Below, in pieces: positions 38,801-47,195 of a stretch of DNA of 64,000 bases; position 1 is the first letter of the stretch, and each line of letters opens with the position of its first letter. The stretch is from Micromonospora mirobrigensis (lineage in GTDB: Bacteria; Actinomycetota; Actinomycetes; Mycobacteriales; Micromonosporaceae): NCBI RefSeq assembly GCF_900091555.1, contig NZ_FMCX01000001.1, positions 496,001-560,000 of the forward strand, written 5' to 3'. The position numbers were made by a program, and so were the translations under genes. The notes below the pieces were generated by a model that was not told the origin of the DNA, did no database searches, and was given only the letters and a program-made list of their open reading frames with translations.

Positions 38801-40094
38801 TCGACTGGAGGTGAGCGACGGACGGGGTGTGGCTGACATCGGCCGAAACGTCGGCCCGTTCTACGGCCGGTGGCGCCGGCTGCTCCACCATCTCCAGCGG
38901 AGACGCCAACCGCGGCGCCGGAATCCGACCGTCAGCCCCAGCCCCAGCCCCAGCCCCAGCCCCAGCCCCAGCCCCAGCCCCAGCGGAAAGTGCACCACCG
39001 GCCTCTGCCGTGTCCCCGCCCGCCAGCTCAGGTGGCGGCGGGAGCGGCAGTTCCATCGGCGCGATGGGTGCGCCCAGGGCCGCCATCCGACCGTCGAGAC
39101 CGGCACGCAGAGCGTGGTCCGCCTGCCCCGTGGCCGAGCCGGTGGTCCCGGAGACGGCGGCACGGGCGGCATCCTCCATCGAGAGGATGCCCTGACCGGT
39201 GGCCAGCCCGGCGGCGCCCTCGGCCAGGGTCTCGCCGCCCATCTCCCGCCCGAAGTGCTCGGCGATCCGGGCACCCCGGCCGTGCGCGTGCCGGCCGAGA
39301 CCGGCCAGCGGCGCCACCGCTCCCCCGGCCGCCCCACCCAGGGCGGAGGTGCCGAGGTCGACGAGGTCGAGGCCGTCGCGGCGTCCGGTGGTGTTCTGGT
39401 ACGCCTGGGTGGCCAGGCTGACGCCGGCCTCCTCGGCGGCCTCCTCCAGGCCACCCTTCACGGCGTGCCTGCCCAACCCGCGCAGCCCGCCCTTGGCCAC
39501 CTCCTTGGCGGCCCGCTCCCCGGCCTCCTTGAGCCCCTTCTTCAGTTCCTTCTTGGCGAGCTGCACCAGCAACCGCTTGAAGATCTGCTGCACCACGGCT
39601 CGGCTGGCGGTGACCGCCGCACCGGCGGCCGGCGAGGCGGCGCCGGCGGTCGCCACGGCGAGCACCGCCACGGACATCAGCTCGACGACGAGGATGCCCA
39701 ACTCGATCCAGACCTCGAGCTTGGCCGCCTCGATGTCGGTGCCGCACCCCTCGACCAGCCGACCGAGGTCGTCGGTGAACGCGAGCAGGACGCCCAGGGG
39801 TGCGTCGTCACCGTCGGCGATCCGCCGCCAGGCGGCGTCGAACGCCTCGGCCACCATCCCGACGCCGCCGTATCCACTGCCCACCTCGGTCGCGGCGGCG
39901 ATCGCGTCGGCCCGCGGGCCGGCGAGTGTCCCGGCGACGCCGTACCACTGGTCGGCCAGGTCCCAGACCGACCGCTCGTTGCCCTCCGGCCACTCCACTC
40001 CGACGACCCAGTCGAGGGCCTCGTAGACCCAGCCGGGCAGGTGCCAGGGGCAGAAGTCCAGCGGGTGCGGGATCGGGCTGGGCAGGGTGGTCAC
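35865..40094 (-). CDS. Polymorphic toxin: CpnT-like N-terminus, papain-like deamidase and RSH-like C-terminus
   Basis: The 1409-residue protein appears modular. Residues 1-110 resemble the WXG100-like N-terminal domain of CpnT-type type VII substrates. A hydrophobic helical region (about 134-250) and a Pro/Ala/Ser linker with (Gly-Ala)8 near 372-387 follow. Then comes a charged helical segment (about 730-820). Residues about 880-1040 look like a Tox-PL glutamine deamidase with Cys910 (NCLDC), His1017 (GGSHAW) and Asp1032 (YLDPQ). The tip (about 1180-1409) carries RVKSLESLTRK (1188-1198), Asp1219 with Arg1222, and Glu1282-Leu-Gln1284, the order seen in RelA/SpoT synthetase domains. The tip is lower in GC. 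Confidence 0.78.
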   Translation of the reverse strand: MTTLPSPIPHPLDFCPWHLPGWVYEALDWVVGVEWPEGNERSVWDLADQWYGVAGTLAGPRADAIAAATEVGSGYGGVGMVAEAFDAAWRRIADGDDAPLGVLLAFTDDLGRLVEGCGTDIEAAKLEVWIELGILVVELMSVAVLAVATAGAASPAAGAAVTASRAVVQQIFKRLLVQLAKKELKKGLKEAGERAAKEVAKGGLRGLGRHAVKGGLEEAAEEAGVSLATQAYQNTTGRRDGLDLVDLGTSALGGAAGGAVAPLAGLGRHAHGRGARIAEHFGREMGGETLAEGAAGLATGQGILSMEDAARAAVSGTTGSATGQADHALRAGLDGRMAALGAPIAPMELPLPPPPELAGGDTAEAGGALSAGAGAGAGAGAGAGAGADGRIPAPRLASPLEMVEQPAPPAVERADVSADVSHTPSVAHLQSTSAAPVTPVQAAESTGLVGSVSHQVEPAPLTVAPVSPDVSAVGTVDASHPKVGVVSPDQVGSAAHVGPAPSTDEAGSAAHVGPALSAVAVDPSSTVSPQHGSGVATGGQPAPPPATVSGPTTATAAPVVSTANLVAPQVDPVDVRTPLNGTGTGALGSHGAAGSPVPVVPQSAAATVDASTRNPTIPSPERASPSVPHQRHGSTGPADTSVPSAGGGVTPHTDTDAAGAAHRRSVFEVLNPGTPLTPPVDPPAPPPAADPADLRPRTPEWYAAVWAAERDAFERRRYQGYFEAQRRWYEDRRRERLTGRLRRLADGHLERARWLKRRARDMARAGLGLRAEHTFEASRLEENDSYHYTDQAQAVSEGRFLPTTVVVDDPEDFRRINDDVADLALGAVETGDRSALTGDDIPPPTDRSRPYGVPGGLRPPLALHQTDLERQMPRNPDGSVVRTADPRQGGWFALANDGGPEADPTRGINCLDCTLSLYDTWVHGRPRVSAPRTFDGYTDGDIRRPILGENGGPRRVEEVTGGRFQKLVGAPAGEPRDHVAEHHAVQRGYRNLHDQLRLGGHGAYAFLITQWEDGGSHAWVALNQNGTILYLDPQCGAVSDRPLYSHAGVPWRDNVVAIDALVLAGDGRPKPFRDLARGRFSELPDLPEYPSTLEDQAGYGDPDFNRVYLLEGPGSAPGAAPGGPAQAGSFGDTWQRLSLPEQQALQRMRQGASAAANEVQHALEVVADRVTSALKLSSPVALRDQQFRVKSLESLTRKYADEASLSGVPMEEFERSINDVLRFTFAMPGPEAYSPAVDRILSELNQLGFMVNDSDCKNFWRKGNRFYGMNCTIVGPQGQVFELQLHSDSSREAWLRTHTAYEILRRVGESPVSRVDAFLEMLVVNKALGMPDLVPPGLVERFPAKDATFAKWIATYPEVWRRYLEDVGGGPSFVAVARAVGLTVDDFPISPSIFGVLEERHAELLRNLP
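38933..38980 (+). repeat. 6-bp tandem repeat, eight copies, inside the toxin gene
   Basis: CAGCCC is repeated eight times without change (plus strand), encoding alternating Gly-Ala in the toxin linker. It is in frame and prone to slippage, so linker length may vary among strains. Confidence 0.9.
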
Positions 40095-40112
40095 GCCGGT
40101 CCTCCGCGTCGA

Positions 40113-40457
40113 TCAGTGCCGGGAGCCGTGCCGGCCGGATATCCCGTCCAGCCGCTGGCCGCTGGTGACGTCGACGTCCACGGTGGCGGTGACGGAGGAC
40201 GTCACGTCGGCACCCAGCCGCTGGATCGCCTCGCCCAGGCCCTCCCAGGCGCGCAGCAGCATGCCCTCGTACGTCCGGTAGTTCTTCTCGAACGCGGCCC
40301 CGATGTCATCCCGCCCCCAGGGCCGCTGGGAGCTGGCCGCCGCGATCGCGCCGCCCACCTCGTGCCGACGAGCGGTGACGTCCTCCCCGGCCAGGCGCAG
40401 GTCGGTGGCGCCGCGACTCGCCCGATCGGGGTCGAGCCAGAGCTGTTCCTCAGTCAT
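40113..40457 (-). CDS. WXG100-like type VII secretion partner
   Basis: The 114-residue helical protein has no signal peptide. It has [20 protein letters not shown] and a second helix [20 protein letters not shown] with a W-x-G-like turn, then a short tail. Size and place just before the large toxin fit a small ESX/WXG100-like helper that pairs with the toxin N-terminus. It starts 8 bases before the YbaB-like gene ends and 19 bases separate it from the toxin gene. No secretion-machine genes are in the window. Confidence 0.65.
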   Translation of the reverse strand: MTEEQLWLDPDRASRGATDLRLAGEDVTARRHEVGGAIAAASSQRPWGRDDIGAAFEKNYRTYEGMLLRAWEGLGEAIQRLGADVTSSVTATVDVDVTSGQRLDGISGRHGSRH

Positions 40458-40875
40458 GCGGGCCGCCCTCGCCGCGGAGCGCGGCGTCCGCCCGACCCAG
40501 CAGTGCCCCGAAGTCGCCGCTGCGCAGGAACTCCGCCGAGCCGGGCCCGTCGGGGAGGTAGCCGCCGACCAACTCCTGGGTGGCCGAGGTGGCCGCGGTG
40601 GCGGCTCGCTGCACAGTCCGGGTGATCTTCCGACTCAACACCTCGGCGTCCCGGTCCCGGAAGACGGCCGGGGAGAGCTGCACCGAGATCACCTGACCGC
40701 GCGCGCCGACGGTCGCGATCACCTGCCCGTCGTCCGAGCGTTCGGTGACCCGCAGCTCGGCCAGCCGGGTCTGCAGTTCGTCCAATCCGGACCGGAGCCG
40801 CTGGTACTGCCCGTACACATCGTCGAAGCGGGCCCGGAGCGCCCGATTGGCCTGCCGGTCGACACTCTCGGTCAA
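40450..40875 (-). CDS. YbaB/EbfC-like protein of the toxin operon
   Basis: This roughly 141-residue protein has a coiled-coil N-terminus ([20 protein letters not shown]) and a YbaB-type beta core ([21 protein letters not shown]). YbaB proteins are dimeric DNA-binding proteins, but diverged copies often accompany ESX-type toxin operons as accessory or chaperone genes. Start choice is open. TTG at 40875 is best spaced from GGAGG; GTG at 40881 touches it; ATG at 40914 has no good site. Confidence 0.65.
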   Translation of the reverse strand: MTESVDRQANRALRARFDDVYGQYQRLRSGLDELQTRLAELRVTERSDDGQVIATVGARGQVISVQLSPAVFRDRDAEVLSRKITRTVQRAATAATSATQELVGGYLPDGPGSAEFLRSGDFGALLGRADAALRGEGGPHD

Positions 40876-40956
40876 CGTCACCCTCCCCCGGTCACGTTCA
40901 GTCAGGGAGACCATACCGGGCGCCACGAATCCGTGGGGTCCGGTAGTTTCACGGCT

Positions 40957-42186
40957 GTGATCGATCGCCAGCAAGCGGAGCAGCTCGCCACGGTCTGGGC
41001 CCGCCGCGACTCACAGCGCCTGGGATTCGAGTGCCGGGCCACGGTCGACGAGTTCGACCTCGGCTACATCATCAGGTCCACAGTGGCCCGCGAAGTGCAG
41101 GCGCTCCCGGGTGACCTGCCCACCACGGTGGTCGACAAGGAGACCGGCGACGTCTCCACCTGGCCGCGGGTGCCCGCCGCCGTGGTCGAGCAGATGTACC
41201 GGCGCAGCCGCCCCGCCGACCCGGCCCCGCGCACCGTCGACCCGGCCAGCCAACTGCTGCGCGAGATCCGCCGGCTACCGACGCCCGGCACGGCCGCCCA
41301 CCTCACCGTCGAGGGCCGGACGTACGTGGCGCACGGCGCCAAGGGCGACGTCGAGCTCAACCACCACCCGATGGTCCGCGCCTACCTCGACGGGCTGCCG
41401 GCGGGTCGCCTGGTCCGCGGCGGCGAGCGGCACGCCGAGATCATCGTCGTCTCGGACGTCCTGCACGAGTACGACCACCGCCGCGAGGCCGCCGGCGACG
41501 GACCGCTGACCGTCGGGGACGCGATGACGCTCTTCGAGGGCAGCCGGCTCCAGGTCTTCCAGATCCGCGAACCGGGCGACCGCAACGGCGGTGAGGTCCG
41601 GGACATCTGCGAGTCCTGCACCAGGGCGCTCGTGCGCTTCGGGGTTCTGCCCTGGGGCGAGCTGGGCGGCCTGGTGGATCCGCCGCCATATCCGCGCACG
41701 GTGCCGGATCCGGACCGTTTCCCACCGGAGGTCGCCCAAGCACTCGCCGAGGCCGGCTGGGACCAGAACGAATTCAACGACGCGATGGCCGAGGGAGCCA
41801 TCGCGGAGACCTGCGAGGTGGAGGGCCGGCTCTACCGTCATGAGCCGTTTCCCGCAGCGGAACGCGTGTTTCTCGACTTCCCCGCCATCGTGACCCTAAG
41901 AAGCCGCCCGGGCCGGGAGATCTGGATCCGTCAGTTCGACACCAACCCGGTCTGGGCGGCACACACCGCCGACACCCTCGCCGACTTCGCCCAGGTCCTC
42001 GGCGTACGGCTCTTCCCGATCGGCACCGAGCGGCAGGACAGCATCCTCGCCGTTGACGAGCACGGCCGGATTTTCGCCCTGGACCAGGCCGGCGAGTGGT
42101 TCATCGGCCCGGACATCGACACCGCGCTGACCAACCTGCTGCTCGGCATCGCCCCCGCCCGGGTGCGCGACGACGGCACCTGGTGA
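40957..42186 (+). CDS. YwqJ-like deaminase fused to a SUKH-type immunity domain
   Basis: The 409-residue protein appears to have three parts. Residues 1-90 contain LPTTVVDKETGDVSTWPRV, resembling YrhB/Imm35-type immunity domains. Residues about 110-230 carry deaminase zinc motifs, HAE at 159-161 and CESC at 218-221, like YwqJ. Residues about 250-400 match the SUKH-3 layout, with LAEAGWDQNEF, FPAAERVFLDF, RIFALDQAGEWFIG and IDTALTNLLLG. It is divergent from the toxin operon. The GTG at 40957 lacks a ribosome-binding site but has TAGTTT 7 bases upstream, suggesting a leaderless message. Confidence 0.7.
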   Translation: MIDRQQAEQLATVWARRDSQRLGFECRATVDEFDLGYIIRSTVAREVQALPGDLPTTVVDKETGDVSTWPRVPAAVVEQMYRRSRPADPAPRTVDPASQLLREIRRLPTPGTAAHLTVEGRTYVAHGAKGDVELNHHPMVRAYLDGLPAGRLVRGGERHAEIIVVSDVLHEYDHRREAAGDGPLTVGDAMTLFEGSRLQVFQIREPGDRNGGEVRDICESCTRALVRFGVLPWGELGGLVDPPPYPRTVPDPDRFPPEVAQALAEAGWDQNEFNDAMAEGAIAETCEVEGRLYRHEPFPAAERVFLDFPAIVTLRSRPGREIWIRQFDTNPVWAAHTADTLADFAQVLGVRLFPIGTERQDSILAVDEHGRIFALDQAGEWFIGPDIDTALTNLLLGIAPARVRDDGTW

Positions 42187-42193
42187 ACCGCCC

Positions 42194-43633
42194 CTACAGC
42201 TCCAGCCCGGTCAGCACCGTCACCCGCGGCTCGGTGTAGTCCTCCATCGCGCTGCGCAGCCCCTCCCGCCCCACGCCGGACCCCTTCACCCCGCCGTACG
42301 GCATCTGGTCGGCCCGGTACGACGGCACGTCGCCGACGATCACCCCGCCGACCTCCAGGGCCCGCGAGGCGGCGAAGGCCATGTCCAGCCGGTGGGTGAA
42401 GACGCCGGCCTGCAACCCGTACGCCGAGTCGTTGACGGCGGCGAACGCGGCCCGGTCGTCGGTGACCGGGGCGACCACCAGCACCGGCCCGAACACCTCC
42501 TCCCGGCACACCTTCGCGTCCGCCGGCACCCCGGAGAGCACGGTCGGCGGGTAGGTGGCGCCGTCGCGCCGCCCGCCGACCTCGATGGTGGCACCGGCGG
42601 CGACGGCCTCGTCCACCCACGCCTCGACCCGGCTGGCGGCGTCGACGGACACCAGCGGTCCCACGTCCGTCAGCTCCGACGAGGGGTCGCCGGTGCGCAG
42701 CGCCTCGACGGCGGCGACCAGCCGGGGCAGGAACCCGTCGTAGAGCCATTCGTGCACGTAGACCCGCTGCACGGCGATGCAGGACTGCCCGGCCTGGTAG
42801 TTGGCGAAGGTGGCGATCCGGTGCGCGGCGAAGGTCAGGTCCTCGTCGGAGTTCCAGTCCTCGCAGATCACCGCCGCCGCGTTGCCGCCCAGTTCGAGGG
42901 TGACGTGCTTCTCCGGCGCGGCCCGGCGGATGGCCGCGCCGACCGGCCCGGAGCCGGTGAAGGAGACCACGGGCAGCCGGGGGTCGGCGACGAGTTCGGC
43001 GGCACGCTCGTTGGGCAGCGGCAGCACCGAGAAGATGCCCTCGGGCAGGTCGGTCTCGGCGAGGAGGTCGCCGAGCAGCAGCGCCGTCAGCGGAGTGGCC
43101 GGGGCGGGCTTGACGATGATCGGGGCGCCGACGGCGAGGGCCGGGGCGACCTTGTGGGCGACCAGGTTGAGCGGGAAGTTGAACGGCGCGATGCCGAGCA
43201 CCGGGCCACGCGGCACCCGCCGGACCAGGGCGATCCGGCCGTTGGCCGCCGGGTCGGTGTCGAGGCGTTGCAGCTCGCCGGAGAAGCGCCGGGCCTCCTC
43301 GGCCGCCCAGCGGAAGGTGGAGACGGCCCGGCCGACCTCGGCGCGCGCCCACTTGACCGGTTTGCCGTTCTCGGCGGTGATCAGCGCGGCGACCTCGTCG
43401 GCCCGTTCGGCGAGCCGGCGGGAGACGTGGTCCAGGGCCGCCGCGCGGGCGTGCGCGGGCAGGGCCGCGGCCTGCGCGGCCACCCCGGCCGCGGCGGCGA
43501 CGGCGGCTTCGACCTGGTCGGGCGTGGCCCAGCTGGTACGCCCCACCGCCCTGCCGTCGTACGGGTGGGTGACGGTCAGTTCGCCCTCGCCGTGGGCGGG
43601 GCGGCCGGCGACATAGAAGGCTCTCGGCTCCAC
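42194..43633 (-). CDS. NAD(P)-dependent aldehyde dehydrogenase family protein
   Basis: The 479-residue enzyme has PFNFPLNLVAHKVAPAL in the cofactor pocket, LELGGNAAAVICED with the general-base Glu and YQAGQSCIAVQR with the catalytic Cys. It ends with PYGGVKGSGVGREG. It resembles succinate-semialdehyde/glyceraldehyde-3-phosphate-type members, but the substrate cannot be fixed from sequence. It is divergent from the aminobutyraldehyde dehydrogenase-gabT pair, so succinate semialdehyde from GABA is a plausible substrate. The start is GTG at 43633. Confidence 0.82.
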   Translation of the reverse strand: MEPRAFYVAGRPAHGEGELTVTHPYDGRAVGRTSWATPDQVEAAVAAAAGVAAQAAALPAHARAAALDHVSRRLAERADEVAALITAENGKPVKWARAEVGRAVSTFRWAAEEARRFSGELQRLDTDPAANGRIALVRRVPRGPVLGIAPFNFPLNLVAHKVAPALAVGAPIIVKPAPATPLTALLLGDLLAETDLPEGIFSVLPLPNERAAELVADPRLPVVSFTGSGPVGAAIRRAAPEKHVTLELGGNAAAVICEDWNSDEDLTFAAHRIATFANYQAGQSCIAVQRVYVHEWLYDGFLPRLVAAVEALRTGDPSSELTDVGPLVSVDAASRVEAWVDEAVAAGATIEVGGRRDGATYPPTVLSGVPADAKVCREEVFGPVLVVAPVTDDRAAFAAVNDSAYGLQAGVFTHRLDMAFAASRALEVGGVIVGDVPSYRADQMPYGGVKGSGVGREGLRSAMEDYTEPRVTVLTGLEL

Positions 43634-43774
43634 GCTCCGGAGCGTAGACGACGCAGGTTCGCGCGGAAACAGTTGCCCATGCCCTTGTCTGCCGCGAATT
43701 CAGTAGCCAAGATGGCAGTCAGATTGCGATAACCTCCGCTCACCTCCCCCCGGCCACCCCTCGGAGACATCCTC

Positions 43775-45211
43775 ATGAGCGACCAGCAGCAGCTGCGCAA
43801 CTTCGTCAACGGCGAGTACGTCGACCCGGTGGACGGCGGCTACGCCGACCTGATCGACCCGTGCACCGGGGAGGTCTTCGCCCAGGCCCCGGTCTCCGGC
43901 AGGGCGGACGTGGACGCGGCGATGAAGGCCGCCGCCGACGCCTTCGAGGGCTGGCGGGACGCCACCCCGGGCGAGCGGCAGAAGGCGATGCTCAGGCTCG
44001 CCGACGCCGTCGAGTCCCGGGCCGCCGAACTGGTCGATGCCGAGGTGCGCAACACCGGCAAGCCCCGCCAGCTCACCGCCGAGGAGGAGCTGCCGCCGGC
44101 GGTGGACCAGTTCCGGTTCTTCGCCGGCGCCGCCCGCCTGCTGGAGGGGCGCTCGGCGGGTGAGTACATGGCCGGGCACACGTCGTACGTGCGGCGGGAG
44201 CCGATCGGCGTCTGCGCCCAGGTGACGCCCTGGAACTACCCGCTGATGATGGCGGTCTGGAAGATCGCGCCGGCGCTGGCGGCCGGCAACACGGTGGTGC
44301 TCAAGCCGTCGGACACCACGCCGGTGTCGACGCTGCTGCTGGCCGAGATCGCCGCCGAGTTCTTCCCGCCGGGGGTGTTCAACGTGGTCTGCGGCGACCG
44401 GGACACCGGTCGTACCCTGGTGTCGCACCCGACCCCGCAGCTGGTGTCGATCACCGGCTCGACCCGCGCGGGCATGGAGGTCGCCTCCGCCGCCGCGCCG
44501 GACCTCAAGCGCACCCACCTGGAGCTGGGCGGCAAGGCCCCGGTGGTGATCTTCGACGACGCGGACGTCGCGGCGGCGGCCGAGGCGATCGCGGTCGGCG
44601 GCTACTTCAACGCCGGCCAGGACTGCACGGCGGCCACCCGGGTGCTCGCCGGCCCGGGGATCCACGACGACTTCGTGGCGGCGCTGGCCGAGCAGGCCCG
44701 CAACACGAAGACGGGCGCGCCGGACGACGCCGACGTGCTCTACGGCCCGCTGAACAACGCCAACCAGCTGGCCCGGGTCAGCGGCTTCGTCGACCGGCTG
44801 CCGGACCACGCGGCGATCCAGACCGGGGGCTCCCGACAGGGCGAGCGCGGCTACTTCTACGCGCCCACCGTGGTCTCCGGGGTACGCCAGCAGGACGAGA
44901 TCATCCAGGACGAGGTGTTCGGGCCGGTCATCACCGTGCAGCGCTTCTCCGACGAGGACGAGGCGGTGCGCTGGGCCAACGGCGTCGACTACGGCCTGTC
45001 CGCGTCGGTGTGGACGAAGGACCACGGCCGGGCGATGCGGATGACCCGCCGGCTGGACTTCGGCTGCGTCTGGGTGAACACCCACATCCCGTTCGTCTCG
45101 GAGATGCCGCACGGCGGCTTCAAGCACTCCGGGCACGGCAAGGACCTCTCGGTCTACAGCCTGGAGGACTACACCCGGATCAAGCACGTCATGCACAACA
45201 TCGAGGGCTGA
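43775..45211 (+). CDS. patD: Gamma-aminobutyraldehyde dehydrogenase
   Basis: It would oxidise 4-aminobutanal, made from putrescine, to GABA. The 478-residue protein has the PatD/YdcW style: FVNGEYVDPVDGG, TPWNYPLMMAVWKIAPAL, LELGGKAPVVIFDDAD, GQDCTAATRV with the catalytic Cys and PHGGFKHSGHGKDLS near the end. The ATG at 43775 is used. It lies four bases before gabT, giving a two-gene putrescine-to-succinate-semialdehyde operon. Confidence 0.88.
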   Translation: MSDQQQLRNFVNGEYVDPVDGGYADLIDPCTGEVFAQAPVSGRADVDAAMKAAADAFEGWRDATPGERQKAMLRLADAVESRAAELVDAEVRNTGKPRQLTAEEELPPAVDQFRFFAGAARLLEGRSAGEYMAGHTSYVRREPIGVCAQVTPWNYPLMMAVWKIAPALAAGNTVVLKPSDTTPVSTLLLAEIAAEFFPPGVFNVVCGDRDTGRTLVSHPTPQLVSITGSTRAGMEVASAAAPDLKRTHLELGGKAPVVIFDDADVAAAAEAIAVGGYFNAGQDCTAATRVLAGPGIHDDFVAALAEQARNTKTGAPDDADVLYGPLNNANQLARVSGFVDRLPDHAAIQTGGSRQGERGYFYAPTVVSGVRQQDEIIQDEVFGPVITVQRFSDEDEAVRWANGVDYGLSASVWTKDHGRAMRMTRRLDFGCVWVNTHIPFVSEMPHGGFKHSGHGKDLSVYSLEDYTRIKHVMHNIEG

Positions 45212-45214
45212 CCG

Positions 45215-46486
45215 ATGGCGTCGAGCGAGGAACTGCACAAGCGGCGGGGCGCCGCCGTAGCGCGCGGCGTGGGCAGCACGATCAGCGCGTACGTCGACCA
45301 CGCGGGCGGTGGCACGATCACCGACGTCGAGGGTCGGGAGTGGATCGACTTCGCCGCCGGCATCGCGGTCACCAACGTCGGCAACTCCGCCCCGCGGGTC
45401 GTCGAGGCGGTCCGGGCGCAGGTGGAACGCTTCACCCACACCTGCTTCATGGTCGCGCCGTACGAGTCGTACGTGGCGGTCTGCGAGCAGCTCAACGCGC
45501 TGACCCCGGGTGACTTCGAGAAGCGCTCGGCGCTGTTCAACTCCGGCGCGGAGGCGGTGGAGAACGCCGTCAAGATCGCCCGGCACGCCACCGGGCGGCC
45601 GGCGGTGGTGGTCTTCGACCACGCGTACCACGGGCGGACGAACCTGACCATGGCGTTGACGGCGAAGAACATGCCGTACAAGCACCGGTTCGGGCCGTTC
45701 GCCGGTGAGGTCTACCGGGTCCCGATGTCGTACCCGCTGCGCGACGGCGGGCTGGACGGGGCGACCGCGGCGGCCCGGGCGATCGAGCTGGTGGAGAAGC
45801 AGGTCGGCGCGGAGAACGTCGCCGCGCTGCTGATCGAGCCGATCCAGGGCGAGGGCGGTTTCGTCGTACCCGCGCCGGGGTTCCTGCCGGCGTTGCGCGA
45901 GTGGGCGACGGGCGCCGGGGTGGTCTTCGTCGCCGACGAGATCCAGACCGGGTTCTGCCGCACCGGGGACTGGTTCGCCTGCCAGCACGAGGGTGTGGAG
46001 CCGGACCTGGTCACCCTGGCCAAGGGCATCGCCGGCGGCCTGCCGCTGGCGGCGGTGACCGGGCGGGCGGAGCTGATGGACGCGGTGCACGTCGGTGGGC
46101 TCGGCGGCACGTACGGTGGCAACCCGATCGCCTGCGCGGCGGCCCTGGCGACCATCGAGACCATGCGTGAGCTGGACCTGGCCGCCGCCGCCCGGCGGAT
46201 CGGGCAGGTGATGGGCGACCGGCTGCGCGCGATCGCCGCCCGCGACCCCCGGGTCGCCGAGGTACGCGGCCGGGGCGCGATGCTCGCCGTGGAGATCGTC
46301 GTGCCCGGCACCCTGACCCCGGACCCGGCGGCGACTGCGGCGATCTCGGCGGCCTGCCACGCCGCCGGGCTGCTCACCCTGACCTGCGGCACCTACGGCA
46401 ACGTGCTGCGTTTCCTACCGCCGCTGGTCATCTCCGACGACGAGCTGGCCCGAGGCCTCGACATCCTCGACGCCGCCTTCGGCTGA
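45215..46486 (+). CDS. gabT: 4-aminobutyrate aminotransferase
   Basis: This PLP enzyme converts GABA and 2-oxoglutarate to succinate semialdehyde and glutamate. The 423-residue class III aminotransferase has FNSGAEAVENAVKIARHATG, YHGRTNLTMALTAK, FVADEIQTGFCRTG and the PLP lysine in TLAKGIAGGLPLAAVTG. It is coupled to patD. A strong bidirectional terminator follows. Confidence 0.93.
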   Translation: MASSEELHKRRGAAVARGVGSTISAYVDHAGGGTITDVEGREWIDFAAGIAVTNVGNSAPRVVEAVRAQVERFTHTCFMVAPYESYVAVCEQLNALTPGDFEKRSALFNSGAEAVENAVKIARHATGRPAVVVFDHAYHGRTNLTMALTAKNMPYKHRFGPFAGEVYRVPMSYPLRDGGLDGATAAARAIELVEKQVGAENVAALLIEPIQGEGGFVVPAPGFLPALREWATGAGVVFVADEIQTGFCRTGDWFACQHEGVEPDLVTLAKGIAGGLPLAAVTGRAELMDAVHVGGLGGTYGGNPIACAAALATIETMRELDLAAAARRIGQVMGDRLRAIAARDPRVAEVRGRGAMLAVEIVVPGTLTPDPAATAAISAACHAAGLLTLTCGTYGNVLRFLPPLVISDDELARGLDILDAAFG

Positions 46487-46503
46487 CCGGTCGGCTTCCG
46501 GTC

Positions 46504-46553
46504 GTGGAACACCACGGGCGCGGGTCCCCCAGGAGTCGCCCGTGGTGTTCCAC
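46504..46553. terminator. Bidirectional terminator between gabT and vanX
   Basis: GTGGAACACCACGGGCG (46504-46520) pairs perfectly with 46537-46553 around a 16-base loop, in the 73-bp gap between convergent operons. Confidence 0.8.
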
Positions 46554-46559
46554 AGGTGG

Positions 46560-47195
46560 TCACAGCGGGCCGTAGCGGGTGTGCGGCGCTCCGGTGACGA
46601 GTGCCCAGTACCGGTCGCCGTAGGACCAGTGCCACCACTCGGTCGGGTAGTTCACCAGTCCCGCGCCGCTCAGCGCGGCCACCAGGATCCGCCGGTTGCG
46701 CCACGCTGAGACCGGGATGTGCCGGGCCTCGGTGAAGCAGGCGTCCGCGCTCTCCTCCGGGGTGGCGTCCAGCGCCGTGCCCATCGCCAGCTCGACCCCG
46801 TCGCTGTCGCAGAGCGTCAGGTCCACCGCGCCGCCGGTGCTGTGCGGCGCCACCTCGACCGGCGAGACGAACTTGGTGGTCTCCCGGTGCAGCCGGTCCG
46901 CCGACCAGTCCGGGTGCCGTCGCCGCAGCTCGTCCCGGTAGCCGGTGAAGATGTCGAGCTGCGCCCGGTACGGCCGGTAGCCCTCGACCACGAGCAGGCG
47001 CAGGCCGGCGGGGAGCGCGCGCTGCGCCGCCAGCAACCGGTCCGCGACCCCGCGCCGCACCTGCGCGTACGCCCCGGCGGCGTCGGCGGCCCGCCCGTCC
47101 ACCAGTAGCAGCGGCACCTCGCGCAGGTCCACCAGGGGTTGGCCGTCGTCCCGGCTGGACACCGCGGCGACCCGGGGGTCGGAGAGCAGGATCAC
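46560..47195 (-). CDS. vanX: D-alanyl-D-alanine dipeptidase, VanX type
   Basis: This M15D zinc dipeptidase splits D-Ala-D-Ala. The 211-residue length equals VanX. Zinc and catalytic motifs are visible as PHSTGGAVDLTL (SxHxxGxAxD) and the Glu-Trp-Trp-His of NYPTEWWHWSYGDRYWA; LLVVEGYRP precedes them. The GTG at 47195 overlaps the ddl stop (GTGA). In glycopeptide resistance VanX removes normal D-Ala-D-Ala; coupling to a ligase and a two-component pair supports that idea. Peptide recycling is the alternative. Confidence 0.85.
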   Translation of the reverse strand: MILLSDPRVAAVSSRDDGQPLVDLREVPLLLVDGRAADAAGAYAQVRRGVADRLLAAQRALPAGLRLLVVEGYRPYRAQLDIFTGYRDELRRRHPDWSADRLHRETTKFVSPVEVAPHSTGGAVDLTLCDSDGVELAMGTALDATPEESADACFTEARHIPVSAWRNRRILVAALSGAGLVNYPTEWWHWSYGDRYWALVTGAPHTRYGPL

